A stretch of 27,252 nt of DNA from Pisolithus tinctorius (taxonomy: Eukaryota > Basidiomycota > Agaricomycetes > Boletales > Pisolithaceae). The notes under the pieces are model-generated. The model did not search any database. It was not told where the DNA came from and was given only the letters and a program-made list of their open reading frames with translations. Below are positions 1 through 10,008 of this stretch, one piece after another (positions within the stretch are counted from its first letter, which is position 1; each line of letters opens with the position of its first letter). The translations under genes and the position numbers were made by a program. Location: NCBI GenBank assembly GCA_024663395.1, contig JANFAH010000202.1, forward strand, positions 1 to 27,252, written 5' to 3'.

Positions 1-27
1 GCATCTCTCTGACGGACCCATACCCAG

Positions 28-870
28 GACGACGCTATGCTGTTTATCAGCGTCTGCTCTACAGAAGCAGCTCAGGTTCCGAAAGTCTTGCAAGTCGTTG
101 AGGAAACTAAGCGGAAGCGATACAAAGCTGGTTGGTGATTTTCTCCCTTCTTCCTATCACTTGGTGTAAACATCCCCTCCACTCATATTGCATTATGCAG
201 GCGACTCGGAGTTACACCAGTATGTTCTCTATGATACTCAAAGGGAGACACCCCAGAAAGGACCGAGGATCATTAAACTTGACGATGAGCCTAGCAAGTC
301 GAAAGCGAAGGATTATACCCCTCCGAGCAGTCTGATTGTGCATTTGAGCAAGATCGATATGCCTGAGCTAAGACCACGTAGTGTGGGATTCCCCCCTAGT
401 CGTAGCTAAGGAAGCTGATTCCGGAAGAAGCAAGGGTAAAGAAAAGGCAAAGGAGAAAGAGAAGGACAGAAAAAAGAAAAAAGAGAAAGGCAAGGACAGC
501 GACAACGAAAGAGTCAAGAAGGATAAATCATCCTCCCAGTACTACACAGGAACAGCCCACCTGGAGGAAATTCACCTGTCCGACTCGTTCGTCCGCAATC
601 GCAGCACTTTCAGACATATCCCTTCTCCGCATACTCGTGCCTATTCTCATGGAAATAACTCATTCGGAATCCCCCCTCCGCTCCCACCACGTCACGCTCG
701 CCCGCCCAACCCACAGTCCCAGCCCGCACATCGTCAGTCGACTGTATGATGGTTGGTACGGTTATCCTACAAATGCACCACCACCTCAGCCCCCAGCAAC
801 AGCACCTCCAGCACTTCGGCCCCAGCAGAGTTCCACTGGGCTCTTGGGCAGGCTACTTGGGGCGCGATAG
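28..870 (+). CDS. 3' part of an unidentified Lys/Glu-rich protein (partial, frame disrupted)
   Basis: Only the 3' end of this gene is in the window, and I do not recognise the family. An exon appears to start at 28 after a CCCAG acceptor with a CTGAC branch-like site. It ends at 130 (GTTGGT donor), and a 70-bp intron (131-200, ending GCAG) leads to the next exon at 201 in frame. The product then has a folded-looking stretch (it contains the motif DSELHQYVLYD), a very basic/acidic Lys-Glu run (about 430-530), and a Pro-rich tail. The frame closes at 407-409 right after a run of six C, while the adjacent frame continues as the Lys/Glu-rich part, so a 1-nt indel near 391-396 is likely. The true C-terminus is unclear: one frame stops at 747-749, another stops at 868-870 after a Pro-rich segment ending LLGRLLGAR. 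Confidence is good that coding sequence is present and low for function. Confidence 0.5.
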
Positions 871-1594
871 TAGTTTTTCATGTTCGTGATTTGCCCCAGT
901 GGTTCATTCACTATCCCTTTCCTTTCTTCTGTTTTCTTTTGTCTTTTCTTTCTCTCGATTGCTGCGACGACGACCAACGCAACACATTTTGGCTGACTGC
1001 GTTCGTACATGTGCGCAACCACGTCGTGGCACCGCTGCCAGAGTACTTGTAGGGGGTGGCTTCCTATGTCTGTCAAGGTAGTCAATTCCTGGTCTGAGTA
1101 CTTACATCCTGCAGTAGGGTCGGGTGCTCTCCGGACTTCGCCCGTTCACTCGCTCTCGCATCCCAAAACGGCAGTCACTTTTATCTTTAAGGCGACTGGA
1201 AAACCAAGTATACGTATATTTATCACTGTCTCTCGATCAGAATTGCATAGTAACACGGACATTTTCTTTCTGCTTGTGGAATCATTCAACGCAAGTCTTG
1301 AGAGATCTCCATCTGGTCATAAATCCGAGACTTGTATGGTTCGTTATATCCAATTCATGGGCTCAAGAAATGCATTGCTTAAGTTGTCCAATCAAACCCT
1401 ACTACATACATATCACAACGTCGGACCAGCAGTTGAGGCGCGCGAGGGGTATGACGATGGGGAAAAGAAAAGATAAAGCACAAATGCGGAAGCATGATCG
1501 ATGCGAGGGAAACAGCTCAATAATTACACACAAGCGAAAATGCTTAAGAACGTTCGTACACAAAAGTAAGCAGGGTTGCTGTTGGGTATCCATT
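871..1594. other. convergent intergenic region, no gene seen
   Basis: This stretch lies between the ends of two convergent genes and probably holds both 3' UTRs. Just after 870 it is rich in C/T runs. The open frames here are short and lack protein-like composition or consistent splice signals. I see no RNA gene or repeat. Confidence 0.5.
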
Positions 1595-3455
1595 TTAAGG
1601 AAGCAATCCAGCCTTCTCGTTGATCACGAATGTAGCATAGCTCTGGAAGGTGGTATCATTACGCTGTTAGTAAGCGGATAGAGATCTAACTGGTGTAAAA
1701 CACTCACTCCATGTTGCTGTACCATCCCCTCGTTTCGCCTCGCACGTTTGGTAGTGATGGAGTGCTTGATGAACGTTGTAAGCGCAAACATGGCAAACGC
1801 AAACAGGGACAGAGTGCCGAGGATCACAGCCATCATCGAGGTTTGCTCAGTTGCAGTGCTGAGGGTGTTTTCGAATGGGAACCACCGGTTGTTACCACAT
1901 GCCGAGTTCCATTGCTTCGTGTCTGGGATGGCATAGTGCTGGTGTTATTTTGTAAATGGTGAGAATGTGAGCGACCATATCGGATCGCCTCGTGTAGCAC
2001 ACGCACCTCCAGACGGTAGATGAACTCCGTGACAGGGATAGCATCGTCCTCATGCCCCAACACGCGGAGTGTCTGGAACGCGCTGTCGTCGGTACCGTTT
2101 TTGAATTTGATACGAACAAAGTCCCGGAACTCAGGTGCAGGACCGCGGAGGAGCTCGAAAGGACAGGGCAGATGCATAGTTAGCTGTGTGCAGGAAAAAG
2201 GCCGCTTGTCAGACAGGCATACACTGACGGAATGTGGGACACGGGTAGTTAAAGGAGGGTATACCCACGGATGCCAGCAAGATCAGGTCTTGAACTCAGA
2301 ACGTCGAGCATATGGAAAAGGGAAATGAAGGGTTGGTAGCTGGTTTCGATAAGAAAGATGCGGAGTGGGTCGTCATCAAAAGCAATGCGTTCAAAGGACC
2401 TCAAGATAGGGTGCAAGATCGTTCGTCCAGCAACTGCATGGTGGAGATCAGTCACATGCCCACTCCACCTAACCACGGGGATAACGTACTGTTCCCAATG
2501 CCCCCAACTTCCTTGTCTGAGAATACTGCATCCTCGTGATAGTTGGCCAGAGCACGTGCCTGCTCAATCAACGTCGGAGGAAGGCGGAAAGCGAAAGTCT
2601 GGTTGTAAGTGAGCTCCGTGTTCAGATAATCGTATACCTGTGTGCGTGGAGGTTAGGCTACCGGACCTAACACAATATGCTGTAAAACCGACTGACGTTC
2701 CACTAATATAGCAACATGGTTAGCATCGAATCACCAAAAATAGTAAACAATAACTTACGATATTTTCCAACGTCGTCGGGCGCCCGAACACGTAATCGTG
2801 GACGGAACCAAAGAAGTGCTTTGCGTCCCGCGCCTTTTCCTTGAATTCTTCCGAGTTGTAAACCTTCGTGATGTGCTTCTTGAATGCCTGCGTGTCCGAC
2901 CACTTAATAATGGGATCACGTGCGACAACAAGCAACACTTACCGCGCAGTCGACCCAAGATTCAAGCACGCTATCGCTGCTGTCGGGGACCATTTCGACA
3001 GGGACGTACTGATAACCACCCAGTGGCGATGCTTATGGTAGTTCCATTGGCCAACGTGATCTTGTTCCTTTGGGTCGGTGGGAACATTCCCTGAAGAAGT
3101 GCGATGCTAGAGTCAAAAACGGTTGCACCTTCACCTCCTGCCTTGGCATGGACATGAACTTGGTTGGGTGGTATGGGGTGAGTGGGATCAAGAGGCATGT
3201 CTAGGATGTGGAGGGGAGAGGATGAGTCGAGGTAGGTGGACTTGAGATAGGACCCGAGCTGGAAAGACTCGACCTGCGAACGGGGGTCAACTTCAAACAT
3301 GATTCTCGACTGGTATGCTGGACGAGCGAAACACGTACAGCACCAAGTGGGGTGGATTCGGTAAACGATGGCTCATAGGTGTAAGGATCCTGGTAGAAAC
3401 CAGTACGGTCCCCATTACGGGCGAGGACGAGAACACCAAGGACTTGGGGTTGCAT
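1595..3455 (-). CDS. histidine-acid-phosphatase-like (phosphoglycerate-mutase-like) membrane protein, two frame disruptions
   Basis: Spliced minus-strand exons: 3455-3339, 3273-2943, 2887-2759, 2702-2697, 2637-2490, 2433-2269, 2183-2007, 1938-1708, 1642-1595. The product is about 450 residues. Family signatures in order are LARNGDRTGFYQDP near the N-terminus, GGEGATVFDS, VFGRPTTLEN, AGRTIL, ETSYQPFISLFH, and LGHEDD with PVTEFIYR. Near the C-terminus is one membrane segment (MMAVILGTLSLFAFAMFAL) and a short tail, so the protein is probably a single-pass anchored ectoenzyme. The catalytic RHG motif reads RNG, so the nucleophilic His is missing and phosphatase activity is doubtful. Two frame breaks interrupt otherwise good similarity: near 3018-3030 (1 nt extra or 2 missing, just before the PLGGYQYVP block) and near 2156-2161 (1 nt extra in an A run on the plus strand). 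The ATG at 3455 was chosen because an in-frame stop lies four codons upstream. No signal peptide is obvious. Confidence 0.8.
2697..2702 (-). other. 6-nt microexon of the phosphatase-like gene
   Basis: Between a 56-bp intron (2703-2758, GTAAGT...TTAG) and a 59-bp intron (2638-2696, GTCAGT...ACAG) lies the exon TGGAAC. Including it joins the flanking exons as ...TTLEN-I-WN-VYDYLNTEL..., where the family has a Trp-Asn pair at this point. Omitting it keeps the frame but loses two conserved residues. Confidence 0.7.
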
Positions 3456-5343
3456 GATAAGTCGTTAACAAGGTCGTCAGAGGTATATACGTCAGGTCGG
3501 TTCAGGAAGGGAAGTGCTCGGGAAGGCTCGGATGAGCACAGAAGGGAGGGCTTGGGTGCTGGAAAAAAAGACGATAGGTGCCGCCTTTTGATATCTTCGG
3601 ACACGAGGCGGACTCATCGCCAACACTGTCTGGAGAACCGACTAATGGCGATGCATGTAGGAATTCTCCGCCATGCGACCCACGAACAGGAGGAAATGAC
3701 ATGAAATGGGGGGCGATACATCACATTCGCCTCGCGTTCAACACCTGTGAGGTTCGTGGCCACCGGGAAATCGAAATCACCTGAGGATCACGTCAATTAG
3801 CGTGCATGGCCACGAAGGATTTGGGAAAAGAATCAATTGTAATCTCTGGAAAATTACAGATCAGTCGGCCCACGGGGGGGCATGCGCAGGAAGCATGGCG
3901 ACGTGTTGGAACTGGAGGGGGGTCACGCGAGGTACGCGTGCCGACACGTGTTGGATAATAGTAAATGCAGCATTTCCTACCCTCACGACGAGCAGGGAAG
4001 CGTTCTCAAGGCAATGGAAGGTTGAGTGATGCAGCCTCTGATTTCGTCAAGCTGAAAGAAAGTGAGCTTTTATCGGAACGGCGCTTTCCCAACCGGTCCA
4101 AGGCTCGCAAGCGCTGGAATGTGGGCAAGCGCTCCGTGACCCGTCGACCCAGGCCAACGGACACGTCAACACGTGTGTGCCAATCTATTCACGGACAATG
4201 CTGAGAGATCTGTGACATCGCAGTGGACGACAGTCTGCAAGCCAATTCTTGACTGCGAGGGTTGTCCCGGTGTAGAGAGTGGCCATCACCGCTAGTGGTA
4301 GTACTCAGCCTGTGTATCGACGATTCAAGCAATTCAGCTCTTCGACCAAGGTGGTGCACACCTCAGGGATCCATGAGTATTCTACACGCTGTGCAAGAAG
4401 GCGAAAAGCGAGTTTACTGTACCACAGCTCTGAAGAATGATCGGCCCACATGCTAATTTCAAGTTCAGTATCTACTGCGCGTGCACTGCTAGAAGAACAC
4501 TGGAAGAAGGGACACAGCATAACACTCAAAGATGATTACTATCCTTCTTACAGATCGAAGGCATACAGTTTCTGTTCCCCGAGACTGGGGTGTAAGTGCA
4601 GCCAGACGAGGTAGAACCGAAAGCACTGAGAGGTTAGACCTGGTGTCAAGTCAGACCAGGAAATTTCAGACGCCCACAAAGTCTCAGTGTCGTCAGCGTT
4701 GATCCTAACATCGTATCCTGTGGTCAGTGGTGGTTATGGGATCTTCAAGGGTCTACACAACGACCGTGGCCTGCAGGTGTCATGGCTGTGGTATGTTTTT
4801 GGCGGTGCTAACCTCATCGGAAGTCCCAGTGGACAGGTAAAGAGAATGCAGTGCCGGACTGATAGAACGAAGCAGGATCGATAACTTCCATGTCAGCTTG
4901 CAATGAAAAATGGACGGCGTGAAGGCCACAAAAGTAGCCCATATTTCCGTGCTTGCCGCTCCTGAAGCAGCAGGCACAGATATAAAGATTCTGTTACCAT
5001 TACCGCCTGGATCAAATAAGACCATAAGCAGGGCCAAGCATAAGGATGACGCGGGGTAGTTTGAGCTAGAAGCCAGGCTACTGTTCTGTCGTTCCCGAAG
5101 AGACGCTTCACCTAATTCACAGTTTGACAGGGTCCAGTTAGTTGTTTGCGGTATCGCTAGTGATGTATGCAATGGATTATTCTCCAACATGCTCAGAAAA
5201 TAACTTCAGGCCGCGAACTAAATAACACTAAAATGCTGAAAAACGACCCCTCGCAAGTGATTGTTATTCACCTAGCAACATACCGACAAAATCGGTGAAT
5301 TGGCCGGAGCAAACTATCTTGTGTACCATTCGTGGGGTGTTGT
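3456..5343. other. 1.9-kb stretch without a recognisable gene
   Basis: It separates the start of the phosphatase-like gene from the end of the BET2 gene. The promoter and 5' UTR of the former must lie near 3456-3800. Open frames (for example minus strand 5190-4780, 136 codons) do not resemble a family I know and no convincing splice chain joins them. Two perfect ACACGTGT palindromes occur at 3944-3951 and 4169-4176. I cannot exclude a poorly conserved gene or an old decayed element. Confidence 0.4.
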
Positions 5344-6647
5344 TCAGACCGACTTACGAGGCAAGGATTTCCATCCCTTCCTGAGACCTCTAGCTTCAAT
5401 GATGCTGGCAGGCATACAATAAACTGGATCTAAATCCACTAGACCAGGGTATCCCAAAAGCGAGAGACCTAAACGGAAAGTTAGTATGAGGACATCGTCA
5501 AGCTCAGCCAGACATCCTACCGGCTACGCCGAACTGAGTGTGGAATACATCAGCCATATCACCGGGACGGTCAGCTATGCCACCCGACTCGGGGTCTTGT
5601 GCTGAGAGGATGAAAGAAACAAGTTTCTCGGAATCGATCCAGGTCATTTTGTTGAGGATCGACAGCGCGGACAGAACCCAAAAAGAGTAACACACCTACA
5701 ATACTATGTTCAGTCAAGCCGTAAATAAAGGACCCGCCAACTTACGTCCTCTAGCTTCTCCGGACGGCCGTTCAAGCCGCCATTAGGCAACTGTCGTTCG
5801 GACAGCCACCAACATAGAGTCTGCTGGTCAACCACGTCTAACCTATCGAGGATCGCGAGTGCAGCAACACAAACAAAAACTGGGCGGGCTCAGATCCAGA
5901 GCAGAATGCACAGAATAATTCAACGACCTCACCTTGCGCAGCGTGACTTTCTGCGCCAGCTGTGGCACCAAATCCACCATCATAATTTTTGCACTCGCAG
6001 ATGTACGACACGGTTCTCTCAACGTCCAGTTCAGAAAGACGTCCGAGCAGAGACAGGGCGTTGACTGCACAGTAGAGGAAGCGGGTATCCACCTCTCCAA
6101 ACGAGTCGCCTGCAAATACGCCTGAGGGCTGTTGTAAAGAAAGTATAACTATTCCGCAGCACTTTAGTTGGTATGGCAAAGATGAAATAGACACCGACAC
6201 TTGACGACGCGATCAACATCGAGCCTATCGAGAGCGTTCTGCATTATCAAAATTTGGATCGCGCTCAATGTGGACAGGATATGAGCGTCGTGATCCGGGT
6301 GTGCTCCAAACCCCCCTAAATCGCGAGCGCACCTATCAGCTGCAGTTACGCATGCCAAGGATGAAACAAACCTGCCTCTTCGTCCCAACAACTCATCACG
6401 AACTCTATCATTTCTTCGCGATCGAGTGCATCCTTATGACCCATAATATACAAGGCTGTCAGACCCCAATATATCGCGTTCATTCGCAGATGGGCGGTAA
6501 GATGATAAGCCAGTTCATCTTGGCTCTGTACCAGCATCAGTCGTCATCAGTCGTGCATACCCATGAGAGACCGCCTTCGCTTACCTTTCCCAAGTTCTGA
6601 ATGTACGATACGTGGAGTGGTACTAGCAACTTCAAGTCCTGTGTCAT
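5344..6647 (-). CDS. BET2: Rab geranylgeranyltransferase (type II) beta subunit
   Basis: The catalytic beta subunit transfers geranylgeranyl groups to C-terminal cysteines of Rab GTPases presented by the Rab escort protein; it works as a cytosolic heterodimer with the alpha subunit (BET4). Exons: 6647-6585, 6525-6372, 6315-6201, 6148-5933, 5879-5746, 5695-5521, 5468-5344, giving about 327 residues, the usual size. The prenyltransferase repeats are clear: [101 protein letters not shown], and YCMP at the end. The three zinc ligands are visible as Asp (codon 5748-5746), Cys (5692-5690) and His (5542-5540). Introns are 50-59 bp. One break: after the exon ending 6201 the best splice (52-bp intron 6149-6200) needs 1 nt fewer or 2 nt more near 6140-6147 to reach [12 protein letters not shown] 44-bp intron with weaker sites would keep the frame but add poorly matching residues. 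Confidence 0.93.
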
Positions 6648-7079
6648 GGTCCTTGCAGACTTCGGATCTGCCTCATATCAGGCATTACTGTGCATTTCCC
6701 AATCGGGAAATATTCTTGATAGTTTTTTTTCGGCTTGTCCCGATCGCATGGCGGGCCCGACGACGACCATTTTTTCCGTTGTTGTTTGACTCGACGTTGA
6801 AGGGGCTTTTTTTTGGTGTGCACGTCTTCGTGCAACACTTTTGGCCGTCGGAAACCAGTCTTAGTTTGGGTATAAGCTTGGATTAGCTGGGTCAATTGGG
6901 TCTCGTGTCCTCATATCCCTGATTTGGTGCAGCGTGGTGGAGGTGTGGAACCGCCTTTAGGCTTCATCAAGAACAATAGGACCACCCTATAAAACCTCGT
7001 TTCTGTGGCACTCGACGACTCGTTTGTACCATCTCCATCCCTTTCCGTCGCGACAGAACGCTCACCCACGTCGCCATCC
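6648..7079. promoter_or_regulatory. divergent promoter region between BET2 and the 7080 gene
   Basis: These 432 bp lie between the ATG at 6647 (minus) and the ATG at 7080 (plus), so they must carry the start regions of both genes. A TATA-like TATAAAA is at 6988-6994, 86 bp upstream of the plus-strand ATG. T runs occur at 6723-6730 and 6808-6815. Confidence 0.5.
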
Positions 7080-8331
7080 ATGCCAGCCTACGAAATACAC
7101 GGCCCATTCGGCCTCAAGTTCAACTTACAAACCCGCGTCCCGGGCGTTCTATCTATAATTTACTCATCAGGAGAAGAGGAGAGCATGACCGTTCCTGCTC
7201 GTTCGTGCTCAGAGCCGACCGCGGAGTCCAGCCAAGGTCCCTCGTTTGGCCGCAGGACTCAAAGCGAGGTATCCCTCTACGTACCCACCCCTATCTACCC
7301 ACCCGCGGGCGCAGATAACCTTGTAAGTACGCTCCGCCTTCCGACCACCTGGCATCGTACTCAAGTGACTCGCCTAGGCAGAAATCCATCGCGCCTCAGC
7401 GCCATCTCCCGTACCGACGGAAATAATACCAACGGATCTTACCTCAGAAGATATCGTTGAAGACATTCAGCGTATGGGTATCAAAGTGCGCGATTTTGCG
7501 TATGAGCCTGTATCGCTGGCGCAGCTGGCCCCTGAACTCTTTGACCCGATCATGGCTTATAATTATTATGAAGACGCGGTGGCGAACCCCGACCCGCAAC
7601 GACCACCATGCAGCGGTCGGAACTTGCGGAGATTAATTGACCTTGGCTGGGTTTCCGAGGCTGCCGACCGTCCACGGTGGCAGAAAAAGGACGTAGAGGC
7701 GTTGGAGGCATTTGATAGTCGACCACATTATCCATGGGAGGCCTACAAGTTATTGATGCCGACGAAAGATAAGCTCAAGGAAGTGGCACGAGCTCGGTTG
7801 CAATTCGTTCACGGTGGCCAGTGGCCACCCGAAGTGTTGGCGCGCGGCTTGGCGCGGATAGGTGGCTTTCTTCCTCAAGATACGTCTTCGGGAAAACGTC
7901 CCGCCGACGTTGCGGACACAGAGTCACAATCTGAAGGTCCTCCGTCAAAGAAATTGCGCTCGCTGGGTGACACTCCCGCAGGTACCCAAGTACAGTCGAT
8001 GTCTGGGCAATACACCCCACTCGCTCTGGTAAATGGTAAAGCTCCCCAACAATTCCCTGCTGGCCGCCTACCCGAAAATTCTTCCCCTCCATTACGACCA
8101 GCAAGCACACCCGTTGCATCCAATCTGGGTACCCCAAGGCACTCGTCAGAAACACCATCACCCGACTCTCGTATCCAGCGACCACTCAGTACGCCAGCTA
8201 GCGGAGAACCGCCGAAACAATATCCAGCAGGATACCCATCAGACGGTTCTCCTTGTTCTTCACTCACCAAGGGTTCACCCGTTGGTCGACCTTTGCAGCG
8301 TCAGCAAACCATGCCCTCTCTACCCTACTGA
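7080..8331 (+). CDS. unidentified protein with disordered Ser/Pro-rich C-terminus, probably nuclear
   Basis: Two exons (7080-7322 and 7378-8331) with a 55-bp intron (GTAAGT...CCTAG) encode 398 residues in one clean frame. I do not recognise the family. Residues about 100-235 look folded and helical (motifs DIQRMGIKVRDFAYEP, LRRLIDLGWVSEA, YPWEAYKLLMP). From about residue 245 the sequence is low complexity, rich in Ser, Pro, Gly and Gln. The basic clusters GKRPAD and PSKKLR, some 20 residues apart, resemble a bipartite nuclear localisation signal. The ATG at 7080 is the first in frame with a reasonable context and lies downstream of a TATA-like box; the longer open frame upstream starts at GTG and was not used. 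Its divergent pairing with BET2 does not reveal a function. Confidence 0.75.
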
Positions 8332-8956
8332 TCTCACGCGCTCGGACTCACGGACTGTTCGTACAGAGAGCGTCAAGCCCTAATCAATCACATTTGTTTT
8401 TCGCAGCAATATTCTTGTCATTGGACATGAATTGTGCCAATAGTGTTTATTTAACATATTGCACAGTTTGTACACTCCACGGTCTCGTTTGTCTTATCGC
8501 TGGACGGGCGGCGTTGTATCAGGTCTTTTTTATTGCTTCTTTACAGTGTCCTTGTAATCCGCGTTCAACCTGACGTGTTTCAACGTTTAAAAAATATCAG
8601 ATGGAGGTTCGAAATCCTTCGACCCCCTAAATTTCGGAAAGAAAAACTTCGTGAGCGTGACCTGGCGTGACTCCGTTGATCGCGTAGGGGAATGAGTCAA
8701 ATCGAGTCTCGCGCCACACATCGATGTTCATGTTATAATCCGACTCACCACCGCAGCTACTTTGACACCCGCACCTCGTTTCTTAAGGCCAAATCGAGTT
8801 TCCGAGTACCGGATCGTACCTTTCGAAAAGAATAAAGCACGGCTTACGCTTGGCCGACGTTCACAGACACCCCTAAACGATATAGATTCATCTGGTTCCA
8901 TATGTGCGCTGCATTGGTTCAGTGGTTGACGACACTGCTTAAGCCCTTTTACGCAG
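8332..8956. other. 3' UTR of the 7080 gene and unresolved 5' end of the AlkB-like gene
   Basis: The stretch must hold the terminator of the upstream gene and the promoter and first exon(s) of the AlkB-like gene. A candidate ATG is at 8692, but its frame does not join cleanly to the first recognisable AlkB exon. The frame of that exon is closed by a TAA at 8940-8942. I could not assign a first exon with confidence. Confidence 0.4.
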
Positions 8957-10008
8957 GCAGTACCAGTCCGCATCACCGTCCTGGCTTGGTCCAGGCGACA
9001 AGATCGGAGAGGGTGACTCAGAGATCGTGCTAAACATACTCCCGCCTGATCTGGTAGAGGATGCCTTCGAAAATATGAGAAAAGAAGTCGCATGGAATGT
9101 CATGCACCATAGAGGCACGTTCTCCCCTATGCCATGTCCCGATTAGATTTCCCTAATAGGAGTCCTAACGTTTCTATTACATCTGTTTTCCAGGAGGGGA
9201 AGTGCCTAGATTAGTGGCTGTAGAGGGGGATGTTGCCGCGGACGGAAGGTAGGAACATCCGTCTCCGCTTCTTATCAAACGCGTGCTCGAACATTACGAC
9301 AGTTTCCCTCTGTACCGGCATCCTGCTGACGAGTCTCCCGCCCTGCGCCCGTTCTCACCAACCGTGTCACGCATTCGCGAACATGTGCAGAAATTCTTGA
9401 AGCGTCCCGTTAACCACGTTTTGATCCAACATTATCGGAGCGGAGCGGACTATATTTCCGAGCACTCAGATAAGACGATCGATGTCGTTCGCGGTTCCAA
9501 AGTCGTCAATGTTAGCCTCGGCGCACAGCGTGTCATGACGCTGCGGCTCAAACGAGGAAAAGGGAAGCGCCGACCATCCCAGAAAATCCGCCTTCCGCAC
9601 AATTCCATGTTCGTTCTTGGTCTCGAAACCAATGCGAAATGGTTGCACGCCATTAACCGCGACAAACGCCCGCCGTATCAGAAGTCACCAGAAGAGCGAT
9701 TCATGAATGAAGAGCGTATCAGTTTGACTTTTCGGCATATCGGGACGTTCCTCACTGCGGACGAGTCGCACATTTATGGACAGGGCGCCAAGGGAAAGAC
9801 AAGGGAGACCGCGCAGCCGATCATAAATGGGACGAAAGAAGCGGCGAAGCTTATCAGAGCCTTTGGTAAGGAGAACCAGCGGAGTGATTTCAATTGGGAG
9901 ACTGTCTACGGGGAGGGGTCGGATGTTTTACATTTTACCCACACCAATGATACTGCCCCTCAGAGAGAGAATTTGCATGAGGCGAAGCCTGCACTGGAAG
10001 GGGCTTGA
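8957..10008 (+). CDS. AlkB-like 2-oxoglutarate/Fe(II) dioxygenase (5' end unresolved)
   Basis: AlkB proteins oxidatively remove alkyl groups from nucleic acid bases; this one resembles the fungal ALKBH2/3-like DNA-repair group. Exons seen: 8957-9114, 9194-9248, 9303-10008. Conserved blocks in order: EVAWNVMHHRGGEVPRLVAV, YRHPADESPAL, NHVLIQHYRSGADYISEHSD, PHNSMFVLGL, KWLHAI, RISLTFRHIGTF. Iron ligands are His (9463-9465) and Asp (9469-9471) of HSD and His (9646-9648) of WLH; the 2-oxoglutarate-binding Arg is in RISLTFR (9715 or 9733). The second intron (9249-9302, 54 bp, GTAGGA...ACAG) removes an in-frame TAG and produces GSFPLYRHP; the Met at 9283 is intronic. The first intron (9115-9193) seems to use a GC donor (AGAG/GCACGT) with a CCAG acceptor, giving the conserved RGGEV. 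No frame lesion is seen in these exons. Confidence 0.9.

Noticed and set aside
1833..2177. Single continuous ORF 2177-1833 (minus) as an exon
   Set aside because: It reads through a 68-bp intron (1939-2006); splicing with the CCAG acceptor yields EHYAIPDTKQWNSACGNN, matching the family better than the unspliced reading.
4780..5190. 136-codon minus ORF as a gene
   Set aside because: No recognisable motif, no splice partners, and composition similar to the other random frames in the region.
7005..7079. Start of the 7080 gene at 7005
   Set aside because: The codon is GTG, not used to start translation here; the first ATG in frame is at 7080, downstream of a TATA-like box.
8590..8640. Possible tRNA T-arm (GGTTCGAAATCC)
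   Set aside because: The T-arm-like sequence has an extra base, no matching acceptor stem, D-arm or anticodon arm could be drawn around it.
9283..9302. ATG at 9283 as the start of the AlkB-like protein
   Set aside because: It lies inside a 54-bp GT-AG intron whose removal restores the GSFPLYRHP block and links to upstream conserved exons.
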